Shown: in pieces, positions 9,735 through 18,247 of the stretch | Layout of the letters: every line of letters begins with the position of its first letter | Numbering within the stretch: the first letter of the stretch is position 1 | Assembly: GCF_000378625.1 (NCBI RefSeq) | Contig: NZ_KB905164.1 | Location: 248,001-312,000, forward strand | Source of the DNA: Colwellia piezophila ATCC BAA-637 | GTDB lineage: Bacteria; Pseudomonadota; Gammaproteobacteria; Enterobacterales; Alteromonadaceae | Length of the DNA stretch: 64,000 nucleotides | Direction of reading: 5' to 3' | The notes under the pieces: generated by a model | Seen by the model: the letters and a program-made list of their open reading frames with translations, nothing else | What the model was told of the DNA's origin: nothing | Databases searched by the model: none | Translations under genes and position numbers: made by a program

Positions 9735-10367
9735 ATGACCAGCGCAAATCAAGTTAAGAAAACCGGCAATATTCGAGCTAAAAGCCAAATGAAGATCTTA
9801 ATAGCCGCTAGAACCGAGTTTGTTTTACAGGGATATAGAGGTGCGACAGTGCAATCTATAGCCGACCGCGCTGAGCTGCCAAAAGCTAATATTCTTTATT
9901 ACTTCAAAAACAAAGATAACATTTATCAAGCGGTGCTTGAGCATACCCTTGAGATGTGGGATGAAGGCATTGGTGATATTGACCCAAATCAAGGGCCAAA
10001 GGTCGCCATAGAGAAAATTATTGAAGCAAAAGTAAGGATGTCATTTAGACACCCTGAAGCCTCAAAGATTTACGCTATGGAGATAATCCAAGGCGCACAA
10101 CATTTAAAAGATTATGCGCGTACTTATCAACGTCAATGGGTAAGAGAAAAAGCGAAATTATTTCAACATTGGATAGATAATGGTGAAATGGCCAATGTTG
10201 ACCCTGTGCATCTTATTTTTCTTATTTGGTCTGCCACGCAACACTATGCTGATTTTGAAACACAAATTCTAACGATAATGAATCGTGCCGACTTCGAAGA
10301 GGAAGATGTAGAGAAAGTTATCGCTTTTCTCAGCGATATTATTCTACGAGGCTGCGGCTTAATTTAA
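9735..10367 (+). CDS. TetR-family regulator of the RutR type
   Basis: A 210-residue DNA-binding regulator. The N-terminal TetR helix-turn-helix covers about residues 18-64 (AARTEFVLQGYRGATVQSIA, then ILYYFKNKDNIYQAVL). The C-terminal part resembles the RutR ligand-binding domain: SKIYAMEIIQGAQ and especially HLIFLIWSATQHYADFETQI, close to the E. coli RutR stretch HLIFMIWASTQHYADF. E. coli RutR senses uracil and thymine and controls pyrimidine use. Here it lies 28 bp before the EEP-family gene and divergent from the TonB receptor, and a RutR-type operator sits in front of cdd. It is therefore a good candidate regulator of pyrimidine nucleoside salvage. The family call is strong; the ligand is inferred. 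Confidence 0.9.
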   Translation: MTSANQVKKTGNIRAKSQMKILIAARTEFVLQGYRGATVQSIADRAELPKANILYYFKNKDNIYQAVLEHTLEMWDEGIGDIDPNQGPKVAIEKIIEAKVRMSFRHPEASKIYAMEIIQGAQHLKDYARTYQRQWVREKAKLFQHWIDNGEMANVDPVHLIFLIWSATQHYADFETQILTIMNRADFEEEDVEKVIAFLSDIILRGCGLI

Positions 10368-10395
10368 TCAACTCAAAAAACAATCTTAAGAAATA

Positions 10396-11580
10396 ATGAT
10401 GATAAAACACTCAACTTTTGCCTTACTATTTTACGGGCTTCTCGGTATGACTAACGTACAAGCAACAACATTAAAAATTGCCACTTTCAATGTTAGTATG
10501 GAAGCATTAAATTACAGTGAACATAAACGGGGTGAAACCGCCAATGTTTCGACCAATACGTTGGCCAACGCTTTGTCGAGTGATCATCAACAGATAAAAA
10601 ATATTGCCGAAATAATACAAAGAGTGAATCCTGATATTATTCTGCTCAATGAATTTGATTACCTCAACGATAACAATCATGCGTTAAAAAGCTTTATTAC
10701 TGACTATCTAAATAAAGGCCAACAGGATCAAAAGGCGGTTGAGTACCCTTATTTTTACCAAGGGCCTGTTAACACCGGTGTCAATTCAGGTTTCGATCTT
10801 GATGGTAATGGTGAAAAAGGTAAATTGCCTGGCGATGGTTTTGGTTATGGCCATTTCCCTGGTCATTTTGGTATGGCGTTATTATCGAAATACCCAATAG
10901 ACTTTGACAACATTCGCAGTTTTCAATACTTCAAATGGCGAGATATGCCAAATGCACTTAAGCCAATAGATCCCGTGACAAACAAACCTTGGTTCAGTAA
11001 AGAAGCATGGCAAGCGTTGAGGTTATCATCAAAGTCTCATTGGGATATCCCTGTTATAGTCGACGGTAAAGCTATTCATGTACTAGCAAGCCACCCAACT
11101 CCACCGGTTTTTGATGGCCCTGAAGATAGAAACGGTAAACGTAATCACGATGAAATTCGATTTTGGCATGACTATATTACCCCTGAGTTAGCGGGCTACA
11201 TTTATGATGATAATGGCCAGAAAGGTGGTATTAAAGCCGAACAAGCTTTTGTTATGTTAGGTGACTTTAATGCCACTACTGTTGATGGCAATGCGATTAA
11301 AGCTGGCATTGCTTCACTATTAAACAATGATAAAATTCAAGATGTGATGCCACAGAGTCAAGCGGGTAAATTACATAAGCCTGATAATATCAATGCAAAG
11401 CACCATACTTCGAATTGGGGTATGAGAGTTGATTATGTACTCCCCTCTTCTTTTGGCTTTACGGTCAATGATTCAGGTATTTTTTGGCCTTTAAAAGACG
11501 ATGAAAGCTACCGGTTAATAAAAGATAGAAGTGCTTCATCCGATCACCGTTTGGTTTGGCTAGAGCTAACCACTAAGTAG
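10396..11580 (+). CDS. secreted endonuclease/exonuclease/phosphatase-fold hydrolase
   Basis: A 394-residue protein with a signal peptide ending around VQATT (residue 24), so exported. The EEP fold is shown by its ordered catalytic motifs: TFNV near residue 30, LLNEF near 88, ASHPTP near 235, GDFNA near 295, and the C-terminal SSDHRLVW with the catalytic histidine. Members cleave phosphodiester or phosphomonoester bonds in nucleic acids, lipids or sugar phosphates. Together with the alkaline phosphatase downstream it could turn extracellular nucleic acid or organophosphate into nucleosides and phosphate; that substrate is inferred. It starts 28 bp after the RutR-like gene and is probably cotranscribed with it. 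Confidence 0.88.
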   Translation: MMIKHSTFALLFYGLLGMTNVQATTLKIATFNVSMEALNYSEHKRGETANVSTNTLANALSSDHQQIKNIAEIIQRVNPDIILLNEFDYLNDNNHALKSFITDYLNKGQQDQKAVEYPYFYQGPVNTGVNSGFDLDGNGEKGKLPGDGFGYGHFPGHFGMALLSKYPIDFDNIRSFQYFKWRDMPNALKPIDPVTNKPWFSKEAWQALRLSSKSHWDIPVIVDGKAIHVLASHPTPPVFDGPEDRNGKRNHDEIRFWHDYITPELAGYIYDDNGQKGGIKAEQAFVMLGDFNATTVDGNAIKAGIASLLNNDKIQDVMPQSQAGKLHKPDNINAKHHTSNWGMRVDYVLPSSFGFTVNDSGIFWPLKDDESYRLIKDRSASSDHRLVWLELTTK

Positions 11581-11590
11581 TAACTTGTCG

Positions 11591-11616
11591 CATTGACATT
11601 AGTACTAATGTCAATG
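11591..11616. repeat. 26-bp perfect palindrome between EEP and phosphatase genes
   Basis: Bases 11591-11603 are the exact reverse complement of 11604-11616, centred on AGTACT, with no loop. It lies 11 bp after the EEP stop and about 78 bp before the phosphatase start. It could be an operator for a dimeric regulator or a processing/termination stem. It shares the word TGACATTAG with the hairpin at 2794-2831. Confidence 0.7.
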
Positions 11617-11693
11617 GCTTGATACCAAAGAAGAACTACCGAAACAATTGCACCAAAGAAACCAACATTTAACATTTAAAAAAAGCTTACCTC

Positions 11694-13097
11694 ATGAAAA
11701 AATTACTTTCTACCGTTTTAATCAGTTTAGCGCTAGGTGCTTGTACTAGCTATGAAAATACCGCGGCTATTACAGCAGACGCCTCCTTAACAACCCCCTC
11801 AAGTAACAGTCCTAAAAATATTATCATGGTTGTTGGCGATGGTATGGGACCCGCTTACACTACAGCTTACCGCTACTTTAATGACAACCCTGAAACAAAA
11901 ATCATTGAAGAAACTGTCTTTGACCGCCACCTTGTTGGTATGGCAAGTACCTATCCGGCGAGGGTATCAGGTTATGTCACGGACTCGGCAGCCGCAGCAA
12001 CAGCCTTAGCTACAGGCGTTAAAAGTTATAATGGCGCTATTGGGGTAGATGTTGATAAAAACCCCGTTGAAACCGTGCTTGAGTGGGCTAAGAAGCAAGG
12101 AAAGAAAACCGGTGTGGTAGTGACCTCTCAAATTAACCATGCAACACCTGCTTCTTACCTTGCACATAATGAAAGTAGAAGAAACTATAACGCCATTGCT
12201 GATAGCTACATAGATGATGGTATTAAAGCCGACTTATATTTTGGTGGCGGTTGGCAATATTATATTCGAGATGATCGAAACATAGTGGATGAGTTCAAGT
12301 CAGCAGGCTTTCATTACCTTGATGATTTTCAAGGATTAAGCAAACTCCCCGCTAATACTCCGGTATTAGGTTTGTTCGGCGATGTTGCCCTACCCTGGGC
12401 GCTTGATGACACTGACAAGCTTCGTCTTTTAACCATGACCAAAGCTGCCACTAAACAATTGGAAAACAGTAATGGCTATTTTCTGTTGGTAGAGGCTAGC
12501 CAAGTTGATTGGGCTGGTCATAGTAACGATATTGCCTCAGCAATGGCAGAGATGACAGATCTTGCCAAAACAATGTTATACCTCGAGCAATATGTAAAAA
12601 ACAACCCTGACACCTTAGTTGTCCTCACCGCCGATCACAGTACCGGTGGCTTTACCATTGCCGCAAACGGTAAATATGAATGGAACCCTGAAGTGCTAAG
12701 AACAATGCAACAGTCACCACAAGCCATTGCTAAGCAGTTGGCTAAAAAAGACATCTCCATAAGCACGGCGAGTGAATTACTTAACTTTGAAGTGACTCAA
12801 GCAGAGGTCGATTCATTAACTCAGGCAAAAAGTAATGCCAGTAAATCGCTAGTTAAATTTAATGATTTAGAAAAAGCACAGCAACAAAAGCAAACTAAAC
12901 CTAACGTTGACACTATCATTTACCTTGCGGTTAAAAAGCTTATTGATCAACGTACCAATAGCGGTTGGACCTCAGGTGGTCATACTGCCATTGATGTGCC
13001 GGTATTTGCTTTTGGCAAACGTAGTGAGATGTTTCACGGTAAAATAGATAATACCGATATTGCTAAAAAGATATTTACTTTACTTGGTAAAGAATAA
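11694..13097 (+). CDS. alkaline phosphatase, lipoprotein
   Basis: A 467-residue metal-dependent phosphomonoesterase of the PhoA superfamily. The lipobox LALGAC places the lipidated cysteine at residue 17, so it is membrane-anchored outside the cytoplasm. Active-site landmarks include VVGDGMG (metal D49), TDSAAAATA with nucleophile S98, HATPASYLAHNESR, VEASQVDWAGH, TADHSTGGF and the C-terminal SGGHTAIDVPVFAFG histidine motif. It would release phosphate and nucleosides from nucleotides, fitting the transporter and salvage enzymes nearby. It follows the EEP gene by 113 bp on the same strand. No Pho box was identified with confidence. Confidence 0.93.
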   Translation: MKKLLSTVLISLALGACTSYENTAAITADASLTTPSSNSPKNIIMVVGDGMGPAYTTAYRYFNDNPETKIIEETVFDRHLVGMASTYPARVSGYVTDSAAAATALATGVKSYNGAIGVDVDKNPVETVLEWAKKQGKKTGVVVTSQINHATPASYLAHNESRRNYNAIADSYIDDGIKADLYFGGGWQYYIRDDRNIVDEFKSAGFHYLDDFQGLSKLPANTPVLGLFGDVALPWALDDTDKLRLLTMTKAATKQLENSNGYFLLVEASQVDWAGHSNDIASAMAEMTDLAKTMLYLEQYVKNNPDTLVVLTADHSTGGFTIAANGKYEWNPEVLRTMQQSPQAIAKQLAKKDISISTASELLNFEVTQAEVDSLTQAKSNASKSLVKFNDLEKAQQQKQTKPNVDTIIYLAVKKLIDQRTNSGWTSGGHTAIDVPVFAFGKRSEMFHGKIDNTDIAKKIFTLLGKE

Positions 13098-13157
13098 ACT
13101 CAAAGGGAAAATGACTAGCTAAACCTACCAGTCAAAGCGCATATCAAGTTATAAAAA

Positions 13158-13226
13158 AGCCGACAAGTGGCCACACGAGTCGGCTGAGATTATTAGTGAC
13201 TAACAACGTTGACAGTCACTAATAAT
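13158..13226. terminator. two adjacent hairpins between convergent genes
   Basis: The first hairpin has 7-bp arms AGCCGAC/GTCGGCT (13158-13164, 13179-13185) whose loop contains a second small palindrome, and is preceded by an A-run that would act as the T-run for leftward transcripts. The second has perfect 13-bp arms at 13189-13201 and 13214-13226 with a 12-base loop. They lie between the rightward phosphatase and the leftward efflux adaptor, so likely end both transcripts. Confidence 0.65.
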
Positions 13227-13256
13227 CAAAACTGCTAAGCTGCTTCCAAAAGAAGC

Positions 13257-14429
13257 TTATAATGATTTTACCTGGGCAATTAGCGCTTCTTTGGTATCAT
13301 CAATAAAACGAACTTTTTCGCCGCTTTGTAAGCGCTCACCACCACGAACAACAACACTATCGTTTACCGATAAAGCGCCGGTTACTGAAATCCAACTATC
13401 AACACCTTGACCAACAAGTACCGATACTTTTTTCGCTGTGTTCTCATCATCAATCGTCAGTACATAGGTTTCTTTTTCTCTAAGAATTAAGGCATCGCGC
13501 GGTACTAAAATAGCTTCTGTGGGTGCTTGTTTTGGTAAAGAAACTGTCACCGCAGTCCCAGCGAACAAAGCTAAGCCATCAGCCGCAATCCTGACATCAA
13601 AGGTACGTGAAGCTTGTTCGCCCGCCTGACTCCAGGTACGAATAGGTAATTCAAGTAAGGTTTCATTCCATTTAACCATCACTTTACTGCCACGCTTTAA
13701 AAATGGCGCTATGGATAAAGGCGCAGCGATTTTAATATCAAGATTTTTGGTATCAACTAGCTGTACTAACGAGCGACCAATGGTGATTAATTCACCGACA
13801 TGGGCAAATCGTTTGCTAATATTGCCCGAAAACGGCGCAATGATCGTGGTTTTGTCTAATGCCAGTAGTGTTTGCTCTACCGAAATATTCAAAGCCGCCA
13901 CTTCATTAATCGCGATGGTTAGGTCTTTATTGACCCGATCAAATTCACTCAGCGCTGAATTATTTTGTTCACGTAACTTTAAAAATCGCGCTTTTTGTCC
14001 GGTGAGGTAATCAACATTGGCTTGAGATTGTTTTACTTGGCTTTGTTGACGAGCTAATTGAAATTTCAGATGACGGTCATCGATTTTAGCTAAAACCTGG
14101 CCTTTGTTAACTTGGCTACCTACCTCTTCAATCCACAATAACTGCCCGGTTTGCTCGGCAGATATTGGTGCGTTTTTTAAGCTAATCACATTACCTGGTA
14201 GCCAAATACTTGGGCTAACTTGTTCTTTCTTTACCATTTCAACACTAACTAGGTGTGCTGGTTTTTCTGGCGTTTCCGCCTTGGCCTCTTGGCTAAAACC
14301 CAGTAAACCTATGGCAGAAATAAAAGCAAGAGTTACCACTGCGGCGCTGTAAGTCCCTAAATTATCGGAGGTCTTCTTTGAAGTTGTCATTTTGGGTGGC
14401 GTTACTGTTATTAGCATTAAGTTATTCAT
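13257..14429 (-). CDS. RND efflux periplasmic adaptor (membrane fusion protein)
   Basis: A 390-residue adaptor with an N-terminal membrane anchor or signal (about residues 30-50), barrel-sandwich hybrid halves (PISAEQTGQLLWIEEVGSQV, then TTIIAPFSGNISKRFAHVGE), a coiled-coil hairpin between them and a C-terminal beta-barrel. It bridges the inner-membrane pump to an outer-membrane channel. The ATG at 14429 is preferred over 14456 because an AAGGA site lies just upstream of it. It is encoded 81 bp downstream of the pump; the usual order is adaptor first. No TolC-like channel gene is present nearby. The substrate is unknown. Confidence 0.92.
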   Translation of the reverse strand: MNNLMLITVTPPKMTTSKKTSDNLGTYSAAVVTLAFISAIGLLGFSQEAKAETPEKPAHLVSVEMVKKEQVSPSIWLPGNVISLKNAPISAEQTGQLLWIEEVGSQVNKGQVLAKIDDRHLKFQLARQQSQVKQSQANVDYLTGQKARFLKLREQNNSALSEFDRVNKDLTIAINEVAALNISVEQTLLALDKTTIIAPFSGNISKRFAHVGELITIGRSLVQLVDTKNLDIKIAAPLSIAPFLKRGSKVMVKWNETLLELPIRTWSQAGEQASRTFDVRIAADGLALFAGTAVTVSLPKQAPTEAILVPRDALILREKETYVLTIDDENTAKKVSVLVGQGVDSWISVTGALSVNDSVVVRGGERLQSGEKVRFIDDTKEALIAQVKSL

Positions 14430-14510
14430 GATTTTTTCCTTAATCAAATTTGTCACTTTTATTAAATTTAGGCGCTTTAATTTAGTTAATTTTATCTGGT
14501 TAACTTTAAG

Positions 14511-17500
14511 TTAAGCGCTTGGTAGTTCTTTTATAGATTGTTCTTTTATTGGTAATTCAGGCACTGCATCTTGCCTCTTCTTGCCGACGCGAAAATCGAC
14601 TTTAGATAACCTCAATAAACAAGGTAATAACACGATAGTGAATAGGGTACTAAAGGCTAAACCGCCGACAATAACTGCGGCTAAGCCGCGGTAGATAACA
14701 CTGCCAGCGCCAGGCATAAGGAGTAGTGGTAACATGCCAAAGAAGCTCGTTGCTGTACTCATAAATATTGGTCTTAAACGTAACTTCAGTGCTTGTTCAA
14801 TCGCTTGTGAACGTTCAAGGCCGTCTTCTTGACCTAATCGAGTTTGATGAACAAGTAAAATAGCGTTATTAACCACTAAGCCCAGTAAAATAATAAAACC
14901 AATCATGGTCAATAAATCAAGTGGTTGGAATACAGTGAGGTTAAGTAACTGCAATGCCAAGATGCCGCCAACCGTTGCTAACGGTATGGTGATAACCACT
15001 AATAGACTGTCTTTAATCGATTTAAATAAAGCCGCCATTAATAAAAATAAAATCACTAAAGCAAAAGCAAAGTTTTCGGCCATCACACCGATGGCTTTTT
15101 CTAATTGGTCAGCACTACCGCCATATTGAATATTACCGCCTTCAGGCATGATATCGCGTAACTTAGGTTCAACTTGAGCCTTTAAAACCGCAATAGTTTC
15201 TTCCAATGACCAACCTTTAGGTGGGTTTATATTTAAAGTAATTGTACGCTGTCCGTCGATACGGATTAAGCGACTTGGGCCAACGGTGCGCTTGATATCG
15301 ACCAGGTTTGATAATTGCGTAACATTGCCATTGCCCGTTACAATTGGCACATCGCCAAGGTTATCCGGATCATCCCAACCATCAGCACGTAAAATCATAT
15401 TCAAACGTTTGCTGCCATTAAAATACTCACCGACATAAAGCCCATCGCCTAAGGTTCTTACCACTCGACCAACGTCACGGCGATTCCAGCCTTGCTCTAA
15501 AATATTGCGATCATTTGGAGTGAGATTAATTTCTGGCTCAGACATCGAAAGGCCAGGACTGGCATTAACGTTTGCACCTTCTATAGCCTCCTTTATCCAA
15601 TCCATACCTTGGCGTGCTACGGTCTGTAATGCTTGAGTATCTTTAGATTGTAAATGTATTTGTACTTGTCTACCGCCACCAAAGCCACCAAATAAGTTGC
15701 CCTGCCTAGCAAAGACACGGGTATCGGGTAAATCTATCAGTATTTCCTCGCGCACAATTTTAAGTAACTCATCAACTCGGTCTTGGTCTTTTACTCGAAC
15801 ACCTAAATTGCCACCCCATGGACCACCAAAAATATAATAGTTTTTCAACGCCGGCTCTTTAGTGCCGTCCATATATGGCTTTAAGCGTTCAATAATAGGT
15901 TGGAAAATTTCTTTTTCGATGGTGTTAATATTTGAGCCCGGTGGGAATTGTAAGTTGGCATCAATAGCATCACGCTTCACTGGCGGTAAGTAATCAAGCT
16001 TAGGCATAGCGACAATGGTTATGATAACCGGTAATATTAATAAACAGCTTGCTAAAGAAAGGCGCTTTAAACGGCTATTAGTAATGGTCATAACAAAGGC
16101 AGTAATTTTTAGCCAAAGCTTTTGATTAGGATCTTTAACTTCTTGTTGCTTCAAAAAGTATTTCGCTAAAACAGGTAACAGCGCTACCGCAACAATAAGC
16201 GATACCGACACCGCAATCGCGATGGTTAAGGCTAAATCGCCAAAAAGTTGTCCTTCAATATCTTTTAAGAAAAACACCGGTAAAAAGATAGCAACGGTTG
16301 TTGCTGTTGATGCCAGTAAAGCGCCCCACACTTGGTCTGCCCCTTGCTCTGCGCTGTCATGTTCATTAAGCCCTTTGTCACGCATGCGTAAAATATTTTC
16401 TAATACTACAATAGCGGCATCAAGCACCATGCCCACAGCGAACGCTAAGCCTGCCAGCGAGATAACATTGAGTGAACGGCCAGTTATTTCTAGGACAATA
16501 AAGGTACTTAACAAACTGACCGGAATCGCCGTTGCAATAATTAACGTAGCGCGGACACGGCGTATAAAAAACCATAAAACTGAAAGTGATAAAACAATAC
16601 CGGCAAATAAGTTACTGGTCACTAGATTGATAGCGCGGTAAATAAAGACCGAAGCATCAAATGATTGCACCATCACTAACTTCTTGTCAGCGAGTAACTC
16701 AGTATTAAGTAAGGCGACTTCGGCTTTTACCCTGTTTAAGGTTTCTAAAACATTGGCGCCATTGGCTCGATTAATACGCATTGAAAATGCCGGGTTACCA
16801 TTTTGCACCGCCATACCTTGTCTATCGGTATTGCCCACTTTCACTGTAGCAATGTCACTTAAACGAATATTTCGCCCGCCGCGAGATTCCAGCATTAAAT
16901 CAGCTAGCTCATCAACACTGTATTTACCGCTATAACGTAAGGTGTATTGACGTCTCCCCACATCGATAAAACCGCCTGAAACATCATCACTGGCCGAAAC
17001 TAAAGAGATTAACCGTGGTATTTCAATTCCGTACTCAGCCGCTTTAACGGGATCGTAGCGAATCTGTAATTCTTCTCGGTTACGCTCCGAAAAAGTTTCA
17101 ACACTCGCGACACCTTCGATAGCCTCAAGGCGCGGCCTGATAACATCATTGGTAAAGTCCATGTATTGACTAATATCTTGGCCATTGCCTGGTAAAGCTT
17201 GCAAGAAGAAAAACGTCAGTGCTGGGGTATTGCCTCTACCACCACCAAGCATAACCCGTGGCGGCCGTGCATCTTGGGGTAAATTAGCGACTCGTGTCAT
17301 GCGGCTAATGACTTCAATTAAGGTTTGGTCCATATTAGTACCAACACCAAAAGATAAATTAATATAAGCTCCACCACGGTTGGCAAAGGCCCTCATTGAC
17401 TTTAAACCGGGAATACCACGCAATACTTGTTCTTGTGGTTCGATAATTTCAGACTCAACCTCTTTTGGAGATGCTGCTCGCCAAGTGGTTTGTATACCAA

Positions 17501-17633
17501 TTTGAGGACGTTCTATGTCAGGGAAAAGTTGTACCGGAAGTTTAAATAAGCTGAGCATGCCGACGAGTAAAGTTAGGGCAACAACGACAGCGACAGCTGC
17601 GGGACTAGTTAAAGCGCTCTGGGTAAGTTTCAT
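14511..17633 (-). CDS. RND-family efflux pump, inner-membrane subunit
   Basis: A proton-driven exporter of about 1040 residues with the AcrB-like plan: TM1, a large periplasmic loop, TM2-6 with GMVLDAAIVVLEN in TM4, a second periplasmic loop and TM7-12. In TM4 the usual paired Asp-Asp of drug RND pumps is Leu-Asp-Ala, leaving a single Asp, as in some divergent or heavy-metal-type families. The start at 17633 has a GGAA site; an upstream TTG at 17651 would add six residues and overlap that site. The adaptor gene follows in the same operon. Substrate cannot be deduced. Confidence 0.93.
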   Translation of the reverse strand: MKLTQSALTSPAAVAVVVALTLLVGMLSLFKLPVQLFPDIERPQIGIQTTWRAASPKEVESEIIEPQEQVLRGIPGLKSMRAFANRGGAYINLSFGVGTNMDQTLIEVISRMTRVANLPQDARPPRVMLGGGRGNTPALTFFFLQALPGNGQDISQYMDFTNDVIRPRLEAIEGVASVETFSERNREELQIRYDPVKAAEYGIEIPRLISLVSASDDVSGGFIDVGRRQYTLRYSGKYSVDELADLMLESRGGRNIRLSDIATVKVGNTDRQGMAVQNGNPAFSMRINRANGANVLETLNRVKAEVALLNTELLADKKLVMVQSFDASVFIYRAINLVTSNLFAGIVLSLSVLWFFIRRVRATLIIATAIPVSLLSTFIVLEITGRSLNVISLAGLAFAVGMVLDAAIVVLENILRMRDKGLNEHDSAEQGADQVWGALLASTATTVAIFLPVFFLKDIEGQLFGDLALTIAIAVSVSLIVAVALLPVLAKYFLKQQEVKDPNQKLWLKITAFVMTITNSRLKRLSLASCLLILPVIITIVAMPKLDYLPPVKRDAIDANLQFPPGSNINTIEKEIFQPIIERLKPYMDGTKEPALKNYYIFGGPWGGNLGVRVKDQDRVDELLKIVREEILIDLPDTRVFARQGNLFGGFGGGRQVQIHLQSKDTQALQTVARQGMDWIKEAIEGANVNASPGLSMSEPEINLTPNDRNILEQGWNRRDVGRVVRTLGDGLYVGEYFNGSKRLNMILRADGWDDPDNLGDVPIVTGNGNVTQLSNLVDIKRTVGPSRLIRIDGQRTITLNINPPKGWSLEETIAVLKAQVEPKLRDIMPEGGNIQYGGSADQLEKAIGVMAENFAFALVILFLLMAALFKSIKDSLLVVITIPLATVGGILALQLLNLTVFQPLDLLTMIGFIILLGLVVNNAILLVHQTRLGQEDGLERSQAIEQALKLRLRPIFMSTATSFFGMLPLLLMPGAGSVIYRGLAAVIVGGLAFSTLFTIVLLPCLLRLSKVDFRVGKKRQDAVPELPIKEQSIKELPSA

Positions 17634-17797
17634 GTCGATTCCAAATATCAATTACATTGATTACATTAATTAACAATTAAGATACAAGGCTTAAATAATA
17701 AAGTAAGTGAACTTGCGGTTAATCGGGATAAAAACACGACCAATCACCATTGAGAAATGCTTTGAAATTACCTGACATAATTCGACATATTTACTTA

Positions 17798-18110
17798 TAT
17801 ACCCAAGCTACTTCAAGGTGCTCGTTTCAGGACGGCTGAGCGATTCATAATCAAGGCGCGTATTTTATTAATGGTTATTCAGGAAAATATGCTCCTGCAT
17901 TCTCTATTAAGCTGCATCCATGCTGCCTCCTTAATTATCTACGCAACGATGAATATGATTTGCTCATTGTCCCTGTAGGGCTGGTTTAGAAACGTTTTAT
18001 CCATCGTTATTGATTTCGACAAGGGAGTAACCATTCTCTTCAATCAATGCCTTGCCTAAAGACGTTTCTAATTCCAGCTGAATCCTGCATCTTGAGGTTG
18101 TTTGGGTATA
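17798..18110. mobile_element. 313-bp MITE-like element with TIRs and 5-bp target duplication
   Basis: The ends are imperfect terminal inverted repeats of about 24 bp (5 mismatches), each starting TATACCCAA. The element is flanked on both sides by ACTTA (17793-17797 and 18111-18115), as left by transposition. No open reading frame of note lies inside, so it would be moved in trans. Internally it is richer in GC than its flanks. It sits between the divergent RND pump and phospholipase genes, within their promoter region. Confidence 0.72.
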
Positions 18111-18247
18111 ACTTAGTCACAATCTGGCCATAATTTTGTAATAAGTATCCAAAGCTAAATAACCACTGACGCAAACATGATCTGACTATGGATTAAGAAG
18201 GCGATAGGCTATAATCGCGGAAAATTTCAACAGATAGATTTATCTTT

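Noticed and set aside
9492..9788. 98-codon leftward open frame overlapping the start of the TetR gene
   Set aside because: It overlaps the well-supported TetR coding start, has no ribosome site and a hydrophobic composition expected from AT-rich antisense sequence.
16222..16641. 139-codon open frame opposite the RND pump
   Set aside because: It lies wholly antisense to a conserved pump gene and has the Ser/Lys/Thr-rich make-up of a shadow frame.
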